From: Glycine soja
Taxonomy: Eukaryota; Streptophyta; Magnoliopsida; Fabales; Fabaceae
Length of the DNA: 64,000 nucleotides
Assembly: GCF_004193775.1 (NCBI RefSeq)
Contig: NC_041004.1
Location: 558,001-622,000, forward strand
Direction of reading: 5' to 3'
In this document: positions 35,553 to 48,700 of the stretch, piece by piece
Layout of the letters: every line of letters begins with the position of its first letter
How positions within the stretch are numbered: position 1 is the stretch's first letter
Made by a program: the position numbers and the translations under genes
Notes under the pieces: generated by a model
What the model was told of the DNA's origin: nothing
The model's input: the letters and a program-made list of their open reading frames with translations, nothing else
The model's database searches: none

Positions 35553-35955
35553 ATATCAATCATAATAAATGTAAAATTCATGGTATCTATATGCAAAAGA
35601 AGGATTAATTTAGACAAAATTAAAGTTTAGGATATCTATTTGCCAAACAAGTAAAATTTAAGTGCTTAATGCTCTTTTGCCTTATTTTTAATATTTTAGA
35701 AACTAATACTATTACCGTGAAATACGTAGAGAAAATGAGTTATTTAAATGAAAATACTTGTTTGTTATAAAAAAAATAAATGGTTAAAGTTATAATAATA
35801 ATAATAAATTCTATAAATAGTTAAATACCAAATTTGAATTTTGACTATATAAAGTTGTATCATAAAGATTGAAAATTTTTATTTTATTTTTATGTAGTAT
35901 GAAAATCAAGTTATTCAAATAATATTTCTTAATGAAATTTGTTTTATTCAATAAG

Positions 35956-35956
<1 letters not shown>

Positions 35957-36001
<45 letters not shown>
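35957..36001. repeat. (TA)n microsatellite
   Basis: About 22 TA units in AT-rich spacer. A second shorter run lies at about 36370-36397. Confidence 0.95.
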
Positions 36002-36005
<4 letters not shown>

Positions 36006-36679
36006 AATAATATAATGATTAAATTAAAAAAATTATCAAGTCAATGAAACTTCTAATTTTTAATAAAATTTGTATGTTATTTAATATTTATTAAATAAAT
36101 AAATATATGGGAATCAATTTTAGTCCAATTTCTTGTAAAAAAAAATTCCCAAAGGGTTAGAAAAATTTTAATTACGAAAAACGATTATATTATCATTTTT
36201 TATAATTACAAATTAAAATCCGCCAAACAGTATTTATTCAAAAGTTTCTGTCTCCATTATCGTTACAGTATGTTTATGTTATATTTTAGTTTTTGCATTT
36301 CTATACTTTTAGGTGTTTTTTATTGTCTAAAGTTTCTATATTTGATATCTTTCTTGTTAAGCATCATGTGATATATATATATATATATATATATATCACT
36401 TGTATTTTTTATTTATTTATTATCATACCAATTTTGATGATAGCAATCAATCATCGACTTTCATAATGTGATTTTACAAACACAAACAAACATGAAAATT
36501 ATTGATGAAATGATTCAATCGTTAAGATTTAGAATTAGAATGTATTTTTTCAACGAAAATATATTTATAAAAAATTCTTATATTTCCGTGAAAGTTACAA
36601 TATAATCAAAATGAGAATTTTTATTTTCGAATAAATATATTAAGATTAACCAAGTATGTAACAACTTTTCTTACGGAAG

Positions 36680-37505
36680 AATTTGTTGAAACTCCAACGA
36701 GAACGGACGAGAATGTGCTGAGAAAGGAAAGGCTTAGAGACATTCAGACAATTTGCGTAGGGTCAGGTAATTTTCTTTTAGTTTAGTTTGTAGTACTGCA
36801 GCTATTGATTATTGTTATTTGTACCTTTTGCTTTGTATTGTGTGTTTTTCTAGACAAGCCTTTGTAGCTTTGAATGTCGGATACATGCACTTGAGATGGA
36901 ACTCAAGCTTTGTAAGCAACAGATTGCAGGGTTGGAGAAGTCCTATGTAAGTGTTGATTTCCATATGACATGTAAAGGTTCATTGGGTTGTTACTTATAC
37001 GCCAAATTGCACCAAAAAGATTTAAAATGCAGACTTGATACTGCAAAAGAAGAGTTGGCATCTATCAAGTATCACCCTGTTCGGGAGCATAATAAGATGA
37101 AAATATGCAATAGCTGTGAGTCTCATAGGATTCTTTACATATTAAAAATCGTATGTCTTGTACTAAGTAATCAGTATCAGTGTTTATTTAGGTGTCATCA
37201 TAACTTCATGTGCTGTCTGGCATTATCATTTTCAAACACAATGACATTGTTTGATCCATGTAACCAATCAGGAAAAGGCTTTGGTTAATCTTGTATTGAT
37301 CGACAGTTATAGACAAATAATTGTTGGTTCCTCTCGTGCATTCTACAATGGAACATGGGAACTCTTGTATTGTCTCTGTTATATTTCTGCAAATAATTAT
37401 ATGTTTTGGCAGGAATACGTTGCATTGGATGATGGCCAAAGTTCCAGGGAGATGAATTTTGCTAGTCTTTCTTCCTTTGAAACTGGGAAGTTGTTTCTGC
37501 CATGA
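36680..37505 (+). pseudogene. Uncharacterised gene fragment with coiled-coil-like pieces
   Basis: Three or four short coding-like blocks separated by intron-like sequence. Around 36680-36766: ENVLRKERLRDIQTICVGS, followed by GT. Around 36853-36945: FECRIHALEMELKLCKQQIA, preceded by tttttctag and followed by GTAAGT. Around 37000-37115: KLHQKDLKCRLDTAKEELAS. Around 37413-37505: EYVALDDGQSSREMNFASLS, then FETGKLFLP and a stop, preceded by tttggcag. Heptad-like Leu/Ile spacing suggests coiled coil. The first two blocks do not join in frame at the obvious sites, so the fragment is probably decayed. I do not recognise the parent gene. Confidence 0.35.
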
Positions 37506-38154
37506 AGATTGATTGCACAAATTATTAGCTATATGCCAATACCTGTTGAAAACTTGAAGAACTTAATAAAAAAAGGTCTCAGAATCATTATGTGTAACTT
37601 AAGAGTTAAGATGACTACTTGGTCACTCAGTTGTAACTAGTGGACTTTGAGGAAACCTTTTCGGCAGAGGAAAAAGATCATAAGAGGGAGTACATTATGT
37701 AGTCATTGTAAATTTCTGTTTTGTTAGTCCTTGATATTCTGGTGTGAGTTGTATCATTGTTCTTTAGTTGAATTACCCCCTTCACATTTCCATGGATTGA
37801 TGTTTTAGTTATTTGACGATAGGGACCAAAACATGTAATGTTTAGGTATAGAGACCAATTTAATACTTTATCCTTCTTTTAGTTTACATTTTGAATAGCT
37901 TTCATAGCAATATACATTTCTTATTCATTACATTGTTTGTTATATAAAATAAATGAGTAGAATCAAAATTGATACCATTGGCTCATGAGTAAAACTAACT
38001 TAATTTTTCTCTGGATTGATATTCCATACCTTTAGACTTATAACTAATATCTCTGTATAACAAACAAGTTTATAGATAAAACACAGATATTTGCAACAAA
38101 AAGTATTGTTATATTTTCTTTTTCATATTTGAATAATTATTATTTATAAGTCTA

Positions 38155-38975
38155 TAGGTATGGAATAAGGTGGTTCCTCATAAAGTATCATGTTTTGTAT
38201 GGAAAACAATACAAAATAGGATTCCTTCTAGAGTAAATTTGGGGAGGAGGGGTATCCTATTCAATGAGGATGGTTTATTTGTTGGGTACAACAAAGTGGA
38301 AGAGTCTATGGATCACTTGTTTTTGAATGCGAGGTGTTTGCAAAGGTCTGGTCTCTTTGTTATAAGTGGATGAGTTTCTTGACTGTGATGCAGAATTCTA
38401 TGTTATGTCATGTACAACAATTTCAAGGACTACCAAGGAATGTTTCTTTTGACATCGATGCATTGGAGGCAATTTGGTTTGCGATCAGGGTTCTGTGGAA
38501 TGGGAGAAATAAGATGATTTTCAAAATGGTGGATGTTCATATCCAAGATTTGGTTGAGAAAGATAAGTTTACATCATGGTAATGGCTAAGAACAAGGAGA
38601 AAAGGCTTTATCTATGACAGGAAGTTGAGTTGAGACTCTCACGACAGTTTTGTCAAACAGGTCATGTGCATGTTACAGTATTGGAGAATGGAGATCCACT
38701 AGGTTGGTGTTGGAAGACTCGTGATTATGCATGTTACAGTATGTTATGTTGAAGATTTATATCAGATTTATTAGCAGACACAAACAATAAGATTTTATAT
38801 CAGATTTATTAGCAGATACAAGCAACAAGATTTTATAGCAGATTTGGTAGCTAGTTGAATTTTATTTGTACTCTTGAGGAACGTTTTGTATCTTTTGTTC
38901 TAGTTTTAGTACACCTTGTACTGAAACTAATTGTTTTGTTTTAATAATATTTTCTTTTGGTCTTAAAAAAAATAG
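38155..38975 (+). mobile_element. 5'-truncated LINE with zf-RVT remnant and target-site duplication
   Basis: It begins inside the zinc-binding RT-associated domain of plant LINEs: VPHKVSCFVWKTIQNRIPSR, then GRRGILFNEDG and EESMDHLFLN. A frameshift at about 38330 is followed by LEAIWFAIRVLWNGRNKMIF. The 3' UTR ends in A8-9 at about 38965-38972. Flanking near-identical repeats ttataagtcta (38144-38154) and ttataagttta (38976-38986) fit a target-site duplication. The ~38 bp unit at 38752-38855 is tandemly repeated in the 3' UTR. Confidence 0.8.
38752..38855 (+). repeat. ~38-bp tandem repeat in LINE 3' UTR
   Basis: Just over two and a half copies of a unit containing atcagatttattagcaga, with a few substitutions between copies. 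Confidence 0.75.
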
Positions 38976-38986
38976 TTATAAGTTTA

Positions 38987-41900
38987 ATGAGTATTAAAAT
39001 CAATTGTAAAACGTGATGGTTAGATAAGAAAGGCTAAAAATAAAATAAAATTTTAGCTTTACTGATTAATAATTAACAGGTGTCATTTTATAAATAAATA
39101 ACAATACATATTAATAAAAAAATAAAATAAACTTCATTTCATGTAATATAAAATCAAGATCCTATGATATATGGAATGGAATTGTCTTTCCATGTGTTTC
39201 ATTTAATTTGCTAATTGCTAACAAGGCTCATTTTTTACAGAGCAAAATGTATGTGAAACAAGATAATCGTTCCACGTACTAACAATTTAATAGTATTATA
39301 TGTTTAATGACGATTTGGACTTTAAATTATATAAATGATACTTTCACATCAATAGTGAAAGGTGCGACCTATTTGGACGTTTAATTTTTTTTAAAAAAGT
39401 TTAAAGTTGAAACTTGAAAATGAGATCCAGTTGCTATCTAATTAATGTTATCTAACGACTGATTCAAAATGTGAGAAGAATATGTGATTAGCATTAGTCT
39501 AGTTGATATTAGTACTGTGATTTTTTTTTAGAATATTATATATACTTTTTCTTCTTGTTTGAAAACCTTTCAGCAACATCTCTTTAAATTATAGTCACCT
39601 CTTTTTATTTTATTTTATAATACATATGGTTTTTTTTCAGACACAAATATTCATTCTTTGTACAAAACTTTTCTTCAAGTGAAATAATGTAATTAAAAGA
39701 GGTCAGAAAAATATCTACATAGAGATTGTCTTCATGTAAGTTTTTCAGACATGAGAAGACTTTTTTTTTAGTGAAAATTTAGGGAAGGGATGGCATCCCA
39801 TTACAAAGTAGGAAAAATCTCTTATGATGCCAAGGAGATAAGTGGGATATATAAAACCTGTAATATATCCAATATGAAATCTTGTTTTGCTTAACTCTAC
39901 TAATTTCTTGAGATTAGGCATAATTAACAAGACATTGATATAACCTATTCAGTATTCTTATATAAGACAAGAATATTATCTTCTTTTTTTTTTTCTTTCC
40001 GAAGAGAAAGACAAGTATTGTTAATATATATATCTGGTTAAGAAATATCAAATAATTAAACATAATCACTATAAACAATAAATAATATTTTTATTGTTTG
40101 ACTTATACACCTTAAGAAAAGTCGTAACATCATAAAGTACATATATTATGATGATTTTGCAACTGCTATTTCTTTTCTTCTAATGTTACAATATTGGATT
40201 ACCACTAGGCTGTGCTACCATATGCTAGTATTCACCTAATCGGTCCACAAGCAGAGTTTGCGTGTATGACCTGTTTAGAGAAATGTTATCACTTATCACA
40301 AGCAAATTTTCCTTTCACAATCAATATTCACTATTATTCTTTACCTTATTCTGCAATTATAAACAATAGGCTGTACCATGTATGGAAGACAGAGATATAG
40401 AAAAAGAAAGCGAAAGAGAAAGAGTAAGGAGATAAAAAAAAAAAAGTGTATATTTATAATTTTATTGGTTACGTAAAAAAAAGTAAATATATTTTTTACC
40501 CTTTTTTAGATTTGAGATAAGTTTATTTTTGCTACCTAAATTTAAAATCACACCAATTAATTCATGCTCTCGATAGTAGTATGATAATTAACTTTAATTT
40601 TACATTCTTATTATGGAATACCTTATAATCAGTGTGTTCCTTTCAAGTATTCATTTTGATGACATTTGGGTAAAAGACGTTTGGGTAGAGAAATTAAAAT
40701 AAGTTTTTTCAAATTAGAAGAACTAAAAACATCAATTTTCATTGACTAAAAATAAAGTTATTTCAAATCTAAGAGACTAAAAAAATATTAAAAATCCTCT
40801 TAAACTAACACTGTTTAGAATGATAGGAGATAAGAACGAACCAAAATTCAAGAACAAATCCTTTTACCATTTGGTATTGTGCGATGAAGGAAGGAACTAG
40901 TAAACCATAAAAAATTAAACGAGGCTCATTATTTTTTTAATCCGTCCATTTTGGATGAAAAAAGAGAGAAAGTTTCTTTTGTGCAATTAAAATACTAAAT
41001 TACTTTTTTTATGCGTTTCTTCTTCTTTTTTATTTTTACTTGTGTGTGTGTTTCTTTCTATTTTTCTTTTTACATAATCAAACTAGAAAAAATGATTTTT
41101 TTTTCTTTCTTTTAAAGCAAATTAAATCTCACTAGCATTTTTCCTTCTTCTTTTCGTTTTTTTATTTCACTTTCTATCCTAAATCAAACAAATAGGTAAA
41201 TAGTTAATTTAGTCTCAGAAATTGTGATTTACTTTCTCTTTAGCCCTTGGATTTAATGAAAGTTCAAAAAAGTTCTCAAAATTATAAGTTGCCACTTATT
41301 TTAATTAGTCCAAAGTTACATATGCAATGTTTAGCTTAAATGATAACATATTAACATATGCATATATAAACCAAAATAACAATAAGTATAGTTAAATTTA
41401 GATTTAAAAAAAAATCGTTATATTAATTTAAAAGCTAAAGTATCAATGAATCACAATTTATTCAGAAAAAAACCATAGTTTAAAGAATTAATTTAGCCAT
41501 TTACTCACAAAACAAGCCATAAGGACAAGAGGAAAAAAACACCATTTATTCTTTGCATAGCAGAATTCATTGCACCGCTTGCCACTTGCTAGACCTATTT
41601 TATTTTATTTTTTTTAATCACGAAAAAAAATTATGGCTAAAAATTACAACATTTGAAAGTACATGAAACTATAGTGGCAATTGGATACAAAGTGAAATAC
41701 GTGTTAGAAGATGGGAACATGGCTTACGTACAAGTCTCGGTAGTAGCTATTTACACGAAGAAGGTCAATTCTTTGTGGGGTACGTATTTGATGGCTTTGA
41801 TCAACACATTGAAACTCATCTATGGAAGAGGATGGAAGGCTTCAAAGCCTTCTCTTTAATGCTTATTACTCAAAGAACCGACAAGTGTGCATTAATTTTA

Positions 41901-42815
41901 AGAATGCGTATGATTTGTTTAAAGATTAGTTTCAACAATATGAAAATACTTGGCTAATGTTTGATCTAAGAATTGATGTAGCATATAACTTTTCGTTATC
42001 CAATAAATTAGTATGTAGTACACTTTTATGTGATTCTCAACACCACCTAAATTTCAAAATTATCTAATTGTATCTTCTTCTCTTTGGAAGCATTCTTCTG
42101 CATACTTTTTTTTCTCCTTCAACTTCCTTCGTTGTTTTTTCTCATTATTTGTGATTTCCACCACAAACTTTACTACTTTTTATTAAATAAGGTGATAAAA
42201 TGAAAAGAAAAAAAAAACACTCTCAATACTATCAAACAAGTGCTAATGACATATTAGACTTGCTGGTAGAAGCCTATCTAAAAAGATTATTACACATCCT
42301 TAGATTTCAAAAAGTTCTACCTATTTAATTGTCTATTAAACATACAAAGTGATATATAATTCAAACTCAGTCATAAAAATGTGAAAGATTCGTATCAAAT
42401 TTTTAACTGCTTGTATCAATCCACACTATCTATGAGATTTTTCTTGTACTCAGCATTGACTGCACATAGGTATAGTATTTTTAACACATTATTTGTACAA
42501 TTTTCTTTAAAATAGTTTTTTTTCCTATCACATCATTGATCTTATCTTATGTTTTTTCTTTTCTTTTTCTACTTTCAATCTCTCCCTTTTGTTGCACAAA
42601 CACAATTTTCTCTTTGCAAAGTGTTGTTTTAGAAGCATGTTCACGAAACCTTCGAGTAGTTGCATATAGGAGATCGTTATCCTTTCGCAGAAGAGGGAGT
42701 AATTAATATAAATGGAAAGTGACAGAACCTAAGTACTAACACACTATTTCAGTACATAGCACAGCTTGGACACATGGTTAAGAGGAACTGCTCGCTGCTC
42801 CTCATAAAGAAGCAA
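38987..42815. other. AT-rich spacer, no gene seen
   Basis: About 3.8 kb with scattered short chance ORFs (for example near 40212 and 41653) that lack domains, good codon bias or splice context. No defined repeat is visible. Confidence 0.45.
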
Positions 42816-42857
42816 ACACTCACTCACTCACTCACTCTCTCTCTCTCTCTCTCTCTG
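42816..42857. repeat. (CACT)n(CT)n microsatellite
   Basis: CACT repeats pass into about 10 CT units, 1.5 kb upstream of the MYB start codon. A similar CT/CACT run lies at 44037-44062, within 320 bp of the start. Confidence 0.85.
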
Positions 42858-43989
42858 CAAATAATATAATTAGATCACAGCCCACAAAAAAAAAATATAA
42901 TTAGACCATGAAAAAGAAAGTTAATTCTCATGAAATCATGAACCAGCTATGTTTCTTCAAAGAAAATCGAACCTTTTTTCATTACTAATAACCACTTTTC
43001 AAGCTACCCTTTGATTATTATTTTGCGTTCCATTGCTCTAAAGTAGTCCCATCAGCCCAAAAAAGCCGAAAAGATGACACAAGAGGCTGAAATTTGACAC
43101 CACTCAAAAGTAAAAGCATTGCTCCATATGGAACTATATAGAACATAGTTACATGTCACATGACTTTGATATAATGATATATAACAATTTCATTTTCATA
43201 TGCATATATAACTATTGATTCAGGAGTTGAATTCATCATCATCTTTACAATCTAACAAGTACAAATTAAATATTTATAATCCTGCACAATATAACAGACA
43301 AGTAACCACAAATCATTATTCGTTTGTTTCAGATTCTCTCAACATTCCCCCAAAAGCCAGCAACAACCTTACCAAAATCCCTAACCCCTCTGGCTATCCT
43401 TACAGCATTTTCTGTTCCTCTCTGTGAAAATTTCATTTATTGTTAGCTGTCCGCTAAATTTTGGCAGTACCTTCATACATTCAATTTTGCAGAGGGTAAT
43501 TGAAAATTAAAATAAATAAATCAATATCTATTCGTTGGAAAATCATTAATGCCATAATTAAGTTTGCTTTGAATTTTATGTTTGGTTAGTGACTGACTTC
43601 AATTTTAATAAATCAAAAGAATAGATTAGAAGAAAAAAATATACACTTCTCTAGAACCTCAATTTATTAGATGTCGACCAATTTTACATGTAAGAAATGT
43701 AACATGGGTGATGGATTAGTGTGCTAACGATATGAAGGGAAATTAAAGAAAAGGGTAGCAAGCAAATTATTAAATTGGTCATGATATTTACTATAATTTG
43801 ATTATTGGTTAAGAGATTAAAACAATTTTTTTTTATTAGAATGAACAAAATTATATTATTTATGATTTTTTTAATATTTTTTATGATTTTTACAATCAAT
43901 ATTTTTTTCTTTAATGTTTTAATCAATGTCTTAAGGATCTGTTTAGTAAGATTCAATTAAATTTTATTAACTTTTTGGTGAGAGGGTGG

Positions 43990-43995
43990 CACGTG
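43990..43995. promoter_or_regulatory. G-box/ABRE core in the MYB60 upstream region
   Basis: CACGTG within ggcacgtgacc, 360 bp upstream of the MYB start codon. G-box cores bind bZIP and bHLH factors and, with this flank, can act as ABA-response elements. Arabidopsis MYB60 is repressed by ABA, so the site is plausible, but position and core are the only evidence. Confidence 0.35.
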
Positions 43996-44182
43996 ACCCA
44001 TCATCATAGGGAAAAGAGAGAGAAACGCTGAAACCCCTCTCTCTCTCTCTCACTCACTCACTCGCTGACTTTGGTTTCCACATTGACTGCATAATTATAA
44101 AGGCAGGAAAAGAGTTAGGTGACTTAGCTAGGCAGATGAAGGATGGTAAAACTCATTAGTTTCCTTCCATCAAGGTCATGGA

Positions 44183-44190
44183 GTATATAA
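44183..44190 (+). promoter_or_regulatory. Probable TATA box of the MYB60-type gene
   Basis: GTATATAA(AG) lies about 170 bp before the start codon. Several AAAG motifs (possible DOF sites, described as important in the Arabidopsis MYB60 guard-cell promoter) occur between 44095 and 44120 and nearer the gene. Confidence 0.5.
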
Positions 44191-44354
44191 AGCACTCACA
44201 TGCATTGGTACTATTTGCAATACAAGCTCATCTCTTGGGAAGAAATTAGTTTAAGCCTTAGCTAGAAAAAGGAGAGTGAGTTAGTGAGTTGAGAGGCAGA
44301 AGAAAAGAAGAAGAAAGGTGGAGTGAGTGAGTGAATAGAAAAAAAAAACCCACC

Positions 44355-45778
44355 ATGGGGAGGCCTCCTTGCTGTGACAAAGTTGGCATCAAGAAAGGTC
44401 CATGGACACCTGAGGAGGATATTATCCTTGTCTCTTACATCCAAGAACATGGTCCAGGAAATTGGAGATCAGTGCCTACTAATACTGGTATACCTAAATT
44501 CAATTGTATATTAGTATATTCAGATTCTTAGTGACTTCTTCTTGATCTATCTATCTATGTACATGTATGTTATATATTTTTTGGTTTGGAATCAATTATC
44601 ATGACAATTTGAATCAAATCTTTCTTGAAAAGGGTTATCAAGGTGCAGCAAAAGTTGCAGGCTTAGATGGACAAATTACCTAAGGCCAGGAATCAAGAGA
44701 GGGAACTTCACCCCCCATGAGGAAGGGATGATAATTCATTTGCAAGCTCTACTGGGTAACAAGTAATACTCTCAAATATATCATACTTTTTCCGTCGATT
44801 TTCTCAACAAAAAGAGAATCAATATTCAATACCATGACATATAATTAAAGTTCACATACTTTTCATTGATTAATTTTGATAAAAAAAATTATAATTTTAG
44901 CATATGCCTATCTATATGATATGCCTGAATTTGTGAAGTTGTTTGAATTTTGGAGCAGATGGGCAGCCATAGCTTCCTATCTTCCACAAAGAACAGACAA
45001 TGACATAAAGAATTATTGGAACACACATCTAAAGAAGAAGCTGAAGAAATTTCAAGCAGCTTTGGATCCTCACTCAGCATCAGACTCAACAGCCAGTGGT
45101 CAATTTCTACCAAAGAGCTTTAGTGACAGAAGAAGTACTTTAGACATCAGCAGCAACAACAACAATAATCATGGCTCGTCCATTAGGCTTAGTCATCATC
45201 AATCTCAGTCCTCTTCCACAACAACATATGCCTCAAGCACTGAGAATATCTCAAGACTCTTGGAAGGTTGGATGAGATCTTCCCCAAAGCAACTCAACAA
45301 GGGATCAATAATATCCCAATATGATGAAGATCATCAGCTCCAAGGCATCAATGATGATGATGATAATAACAACAACAACTTTGTAAGCACTACTAAGCTA
45401 GTGAACCTTCATCATCTTCATCAGCACAAAATTAGAAACAAAGATCATGAGCAAGAGGGTGGTGGAGTAGATAATAACATGGTTTCTCATCATGAAGAGT
45501 TCGATTCTATTTTGTCCTTTGAGAACCAAAACAATGCTGCTTGGGACAAGTCCACTTGTGATTCCATGCCAGAAAAGAGTTCTGAAGCTTCTGCTGCTGC
45601 TGATCATCATCATCATCATCATCATGATATAGCTGCTGCTCATGAGAGGAACAATGTCAGGCAAAAATCTGAGAATAGTAGTGGTGCTCCTCCATTGTCA
45701 TTTCTTGAGAAGTGGCTCTTGGATGAAAACGTTGGTCATCAAGTGGAGGAGATGATGGAGTTGTCTCCGATGTTCTAA
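44355..45778 (+). CDS. MYB60: R2R3-MYB transcription factor, MYB60 type
   Basis: Three exons, 44355-44487, 44633-44762 and 44959-45778, join in frame to 360 residues. The exon layout and phases are the standard ones for R2R3-MYBs. R2 starts [20 protein letters not shown] and R3 starts [18 protein letters not shown]3 ends [14 protein letters not shown]. Outside the MYB domain two blocks are diagnostic: [17 protein letters not shown] and the C-terminal [13 protein letters not shown], both found in AtMYB60 as I recall it. In Arabidopsis, MYB60 is a guard-cell regulator of stomatal opening. The middle of the tail is longer than AtMYB60, with Asn and Asp runs and a run of eight His. R2 has GLSRC where AtMYB60 has GLLRC. 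Its position downstream of AGD14 and presenilin matches Arabidopsis chromosome 1. Confidence 0.95.
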
Positions 45779-48700
45779 ATTAACATGGAATTGGGTCACC
45801 AATTTAATCCCTTTAAGTTTGGGATGTGACATTCAAATGATCATATGATATTAGTCAGATGAAAGAAGAGATCAAAGGAATGAAATTCTTTTGAAATCTG
45901 ACTAGGGTTTAATCCATTACAATGGTGGAGAGATTCACAGAAGCTATAAGGGATCTCTTTCAACTTGTAACTTGGAAGTCTATGAAGAATGGTTTAATTA
46001 TTTCAAGTAATACTATATGCTTAGTGCATGTTGCTCTCTTTGTCTTGTAGAAAAATTACAAATTAATGTTAACTTCAGCTCAAATAATAATACTACAATA
46101 ACAGTTATATTTTCAAGATTTGAAAAAAAAATTATTAATTTGTTTGGTGGTAAAATGTTTGCATGCGAAGGTGCAGTTTGAAACTTTTAAGCTTATTTTA
46201 TGTTGTTTCTTTTTCCATTTATGATTTCTGATTGTGCGGTGAAATATACATTGATATCCTCTTTTAGAGGAAAAGGGAAGAAGATGAAAAATGTAAGGAC
46301 AATTTACTGTGGAGAGCGATTACGCCATCTTAGTTATAATTGGTATGTATCATCTCAAATGCTCAGTTGTCAATAATTGATGTAGAGAGGAAATTTTGAT
46401 GTGACCAGAGTGTCCAAGTGTACAAGTTAATGGACACATAAAAATCTTTGATGTTGTGGCCAGTAAGCTTTATCGGTCTACTCTATGTAATGCTATGCTA
46501 AATCATAGTTGAATTATTAATTATTACTAAATCAATCAAATGCATGGAAACAAACCATGGGACCTTGTTATTATCATTGTTATTTTTTATAGTAATGAGT
46601 TAGAGAAAGGGCATCTAAATTTTTCTAGACCTACCAGGGGATATTTTGGTAACTCCGGCATAAAATGAAAGATGGGGTCGGTGTCATTTGAACCTTAGGA
46701 TTCAAGCTATTTTCATTAATGGATTTTTTAAATGAAAGAGAAAAAAAAACTTAATTTTATCTTCACTTTTTAAGATAAATAAAAAAGAAGAGAGAGAGAA
46801 AGAAAAATAAATGTGTAAGGGTTTTATTTCCCTTTTTCTCTCTCTAATTTGCAAAAGAAAAATAATAAAAGACAAAATTTAAATATATTATCTTCTGTGT
46901 ATTTGGTACTTATTATTTAATAAAATTAACTTAAAGTTTTATTACACAGATAATCAAAATAACGAATTCTAATTGAAGATAGAATGTATTAAAAATACCC
47001 AAAATTATATATATACTAAGTTTTGTTTTACGTAAAGCTTAGTTAGATCTCACTCTCATTTCTCTTTCATTTCAAATATAGGTAATTTTAACCATACTCT
47101 AGTTTTCACTCCATTCTTGTTTTCATAGCTGCCTAATTAACCATGTGTAAGATCGATGCTGAGAAGCACCATTAATTATATTTAATTTTTGTTAAGTGAG
47201 ATGGGACCATGAATTATTGTATTTTACTAAGTAATTAAGCATAGAATGAGCTCTACAAAAAAAGGGGATAATAGCCATATCTGAGTGAAACATGATGCTG
47301 TCACGAAAGTCTTGCTAGCAAATAAGGAAAATGGGGGTGCCCTGAAACTCCATTCCTTTTGGAAAAAAAAATCGTATGGGAAGCATGTGATCTTCTTTTT
47401 ACCTTTCGGTGTGAGAAGCTGTCTACCATTGCCAATGTCATGGTTGCCGTATATGCTTATAACTTTCACAAGATGCAACAAATGGGGTTGCACTCCTCTG
47501 ATGTGGGGTGCATGTAATAACCATCAACTTTCATGCCAAGTTGGACTAATTATACTGCACCATGATGCAAATCTACTCTTATTTTAAATACCTTCCTCTA
47601 TTTATATTATAATATACTGTCATTTAGTATATGATACAAAATTTTAAAAAATATTAAATGATTTCAGTTATAGAAAGTATGTACAAATACAGTTGTAATA
47701 GACTCTATATTGTTTTCTTAGTATTTCTATTAAGTGGAAGAATTCAACATCAATGGAATCGAAATGTAATTAGTGAAATACAAAATAAATTTTCTTTTTG
47801 ATATCAATAAAAAAAATATAGTTTTCTAAAATATATGTTTACTTGTATTATTTTAATTGATAAAAATTGATATGATTTGTATTTTAAAATTGAAGTCTGA
47901 AATGAAAATTTCATATTAGAAAAAAATTGTTATCATTAATTAAAAAATAAATGCAATTTTGGTTAAATTATATAGTTACTTATATCTAACTGTAAGTTCT
48001 TAACAGTTGATTTTTAATCAATCACTATAGTTTCTCATATTTTTTTTCCCCTATAAAGTAAATTTTTCGTTTTAAAACTGAATATCTCGTAATAATGCTG
48101 ATAAACAATGAATGAACAGTGATTAAGAAACAATAATAACAGCCTCTAATGGCAATAATTTTTTTTATTGGGTAATAATAACGGCAATAATTTGATGTTA
48201 AATTTGTGGATAGCCCACCTTGACTTTAGGACTATATTTAATGCAGCAGCTTTAAGACTAAATGCGGCATGTTGTGATTGGCAGTGTACAACTAGAGATG
48301 AGGTGCAACATTTAATAATTCTAATAATTTATTTTGTAAACAAAATAATAATAAGGGAAATTTATTGTAAGTATGCGCAGTGAATTGTAAACGTGAAAAC
48401 AATAATTTCCTGTACCGTAGTACTTGTAAGTAATGTGACCTATTTTTTCTTTTTTTTAAGATCAGTGTGACCTATCTTTATTTTCAAGTAAAATCTCACT
48501 TTGCATTGGCAATAAAATTAACAAGACTAGGGGTGAGTGCGTATAAGGAGTTTAACTTTTGTTTTATCTGACCCAAAATTTTGATAATAATTTAATATAT
48601 TAATCTTAATACTTATGTATAGTTAAATTGGATTGGAACAACACAAAGTATAATTTGAATTGTACTCAAATATATTGGCCTAATTTTAAAACTCAATGCA

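Noticed and set aside
41653..41957. Two overlapping short ORFs in the spacer before MYB60
   Set aside because: No domain match and no flanking gene structure; could be decayed repeat sequence but not supportable.
47285..47587. 100-residue ORF in the MYB60-CS26 spacer, with an overlapping antisense ORF
   Set aside because: No recognisable domain, homopolymer-rich, no splice or promoter context; probably chance.
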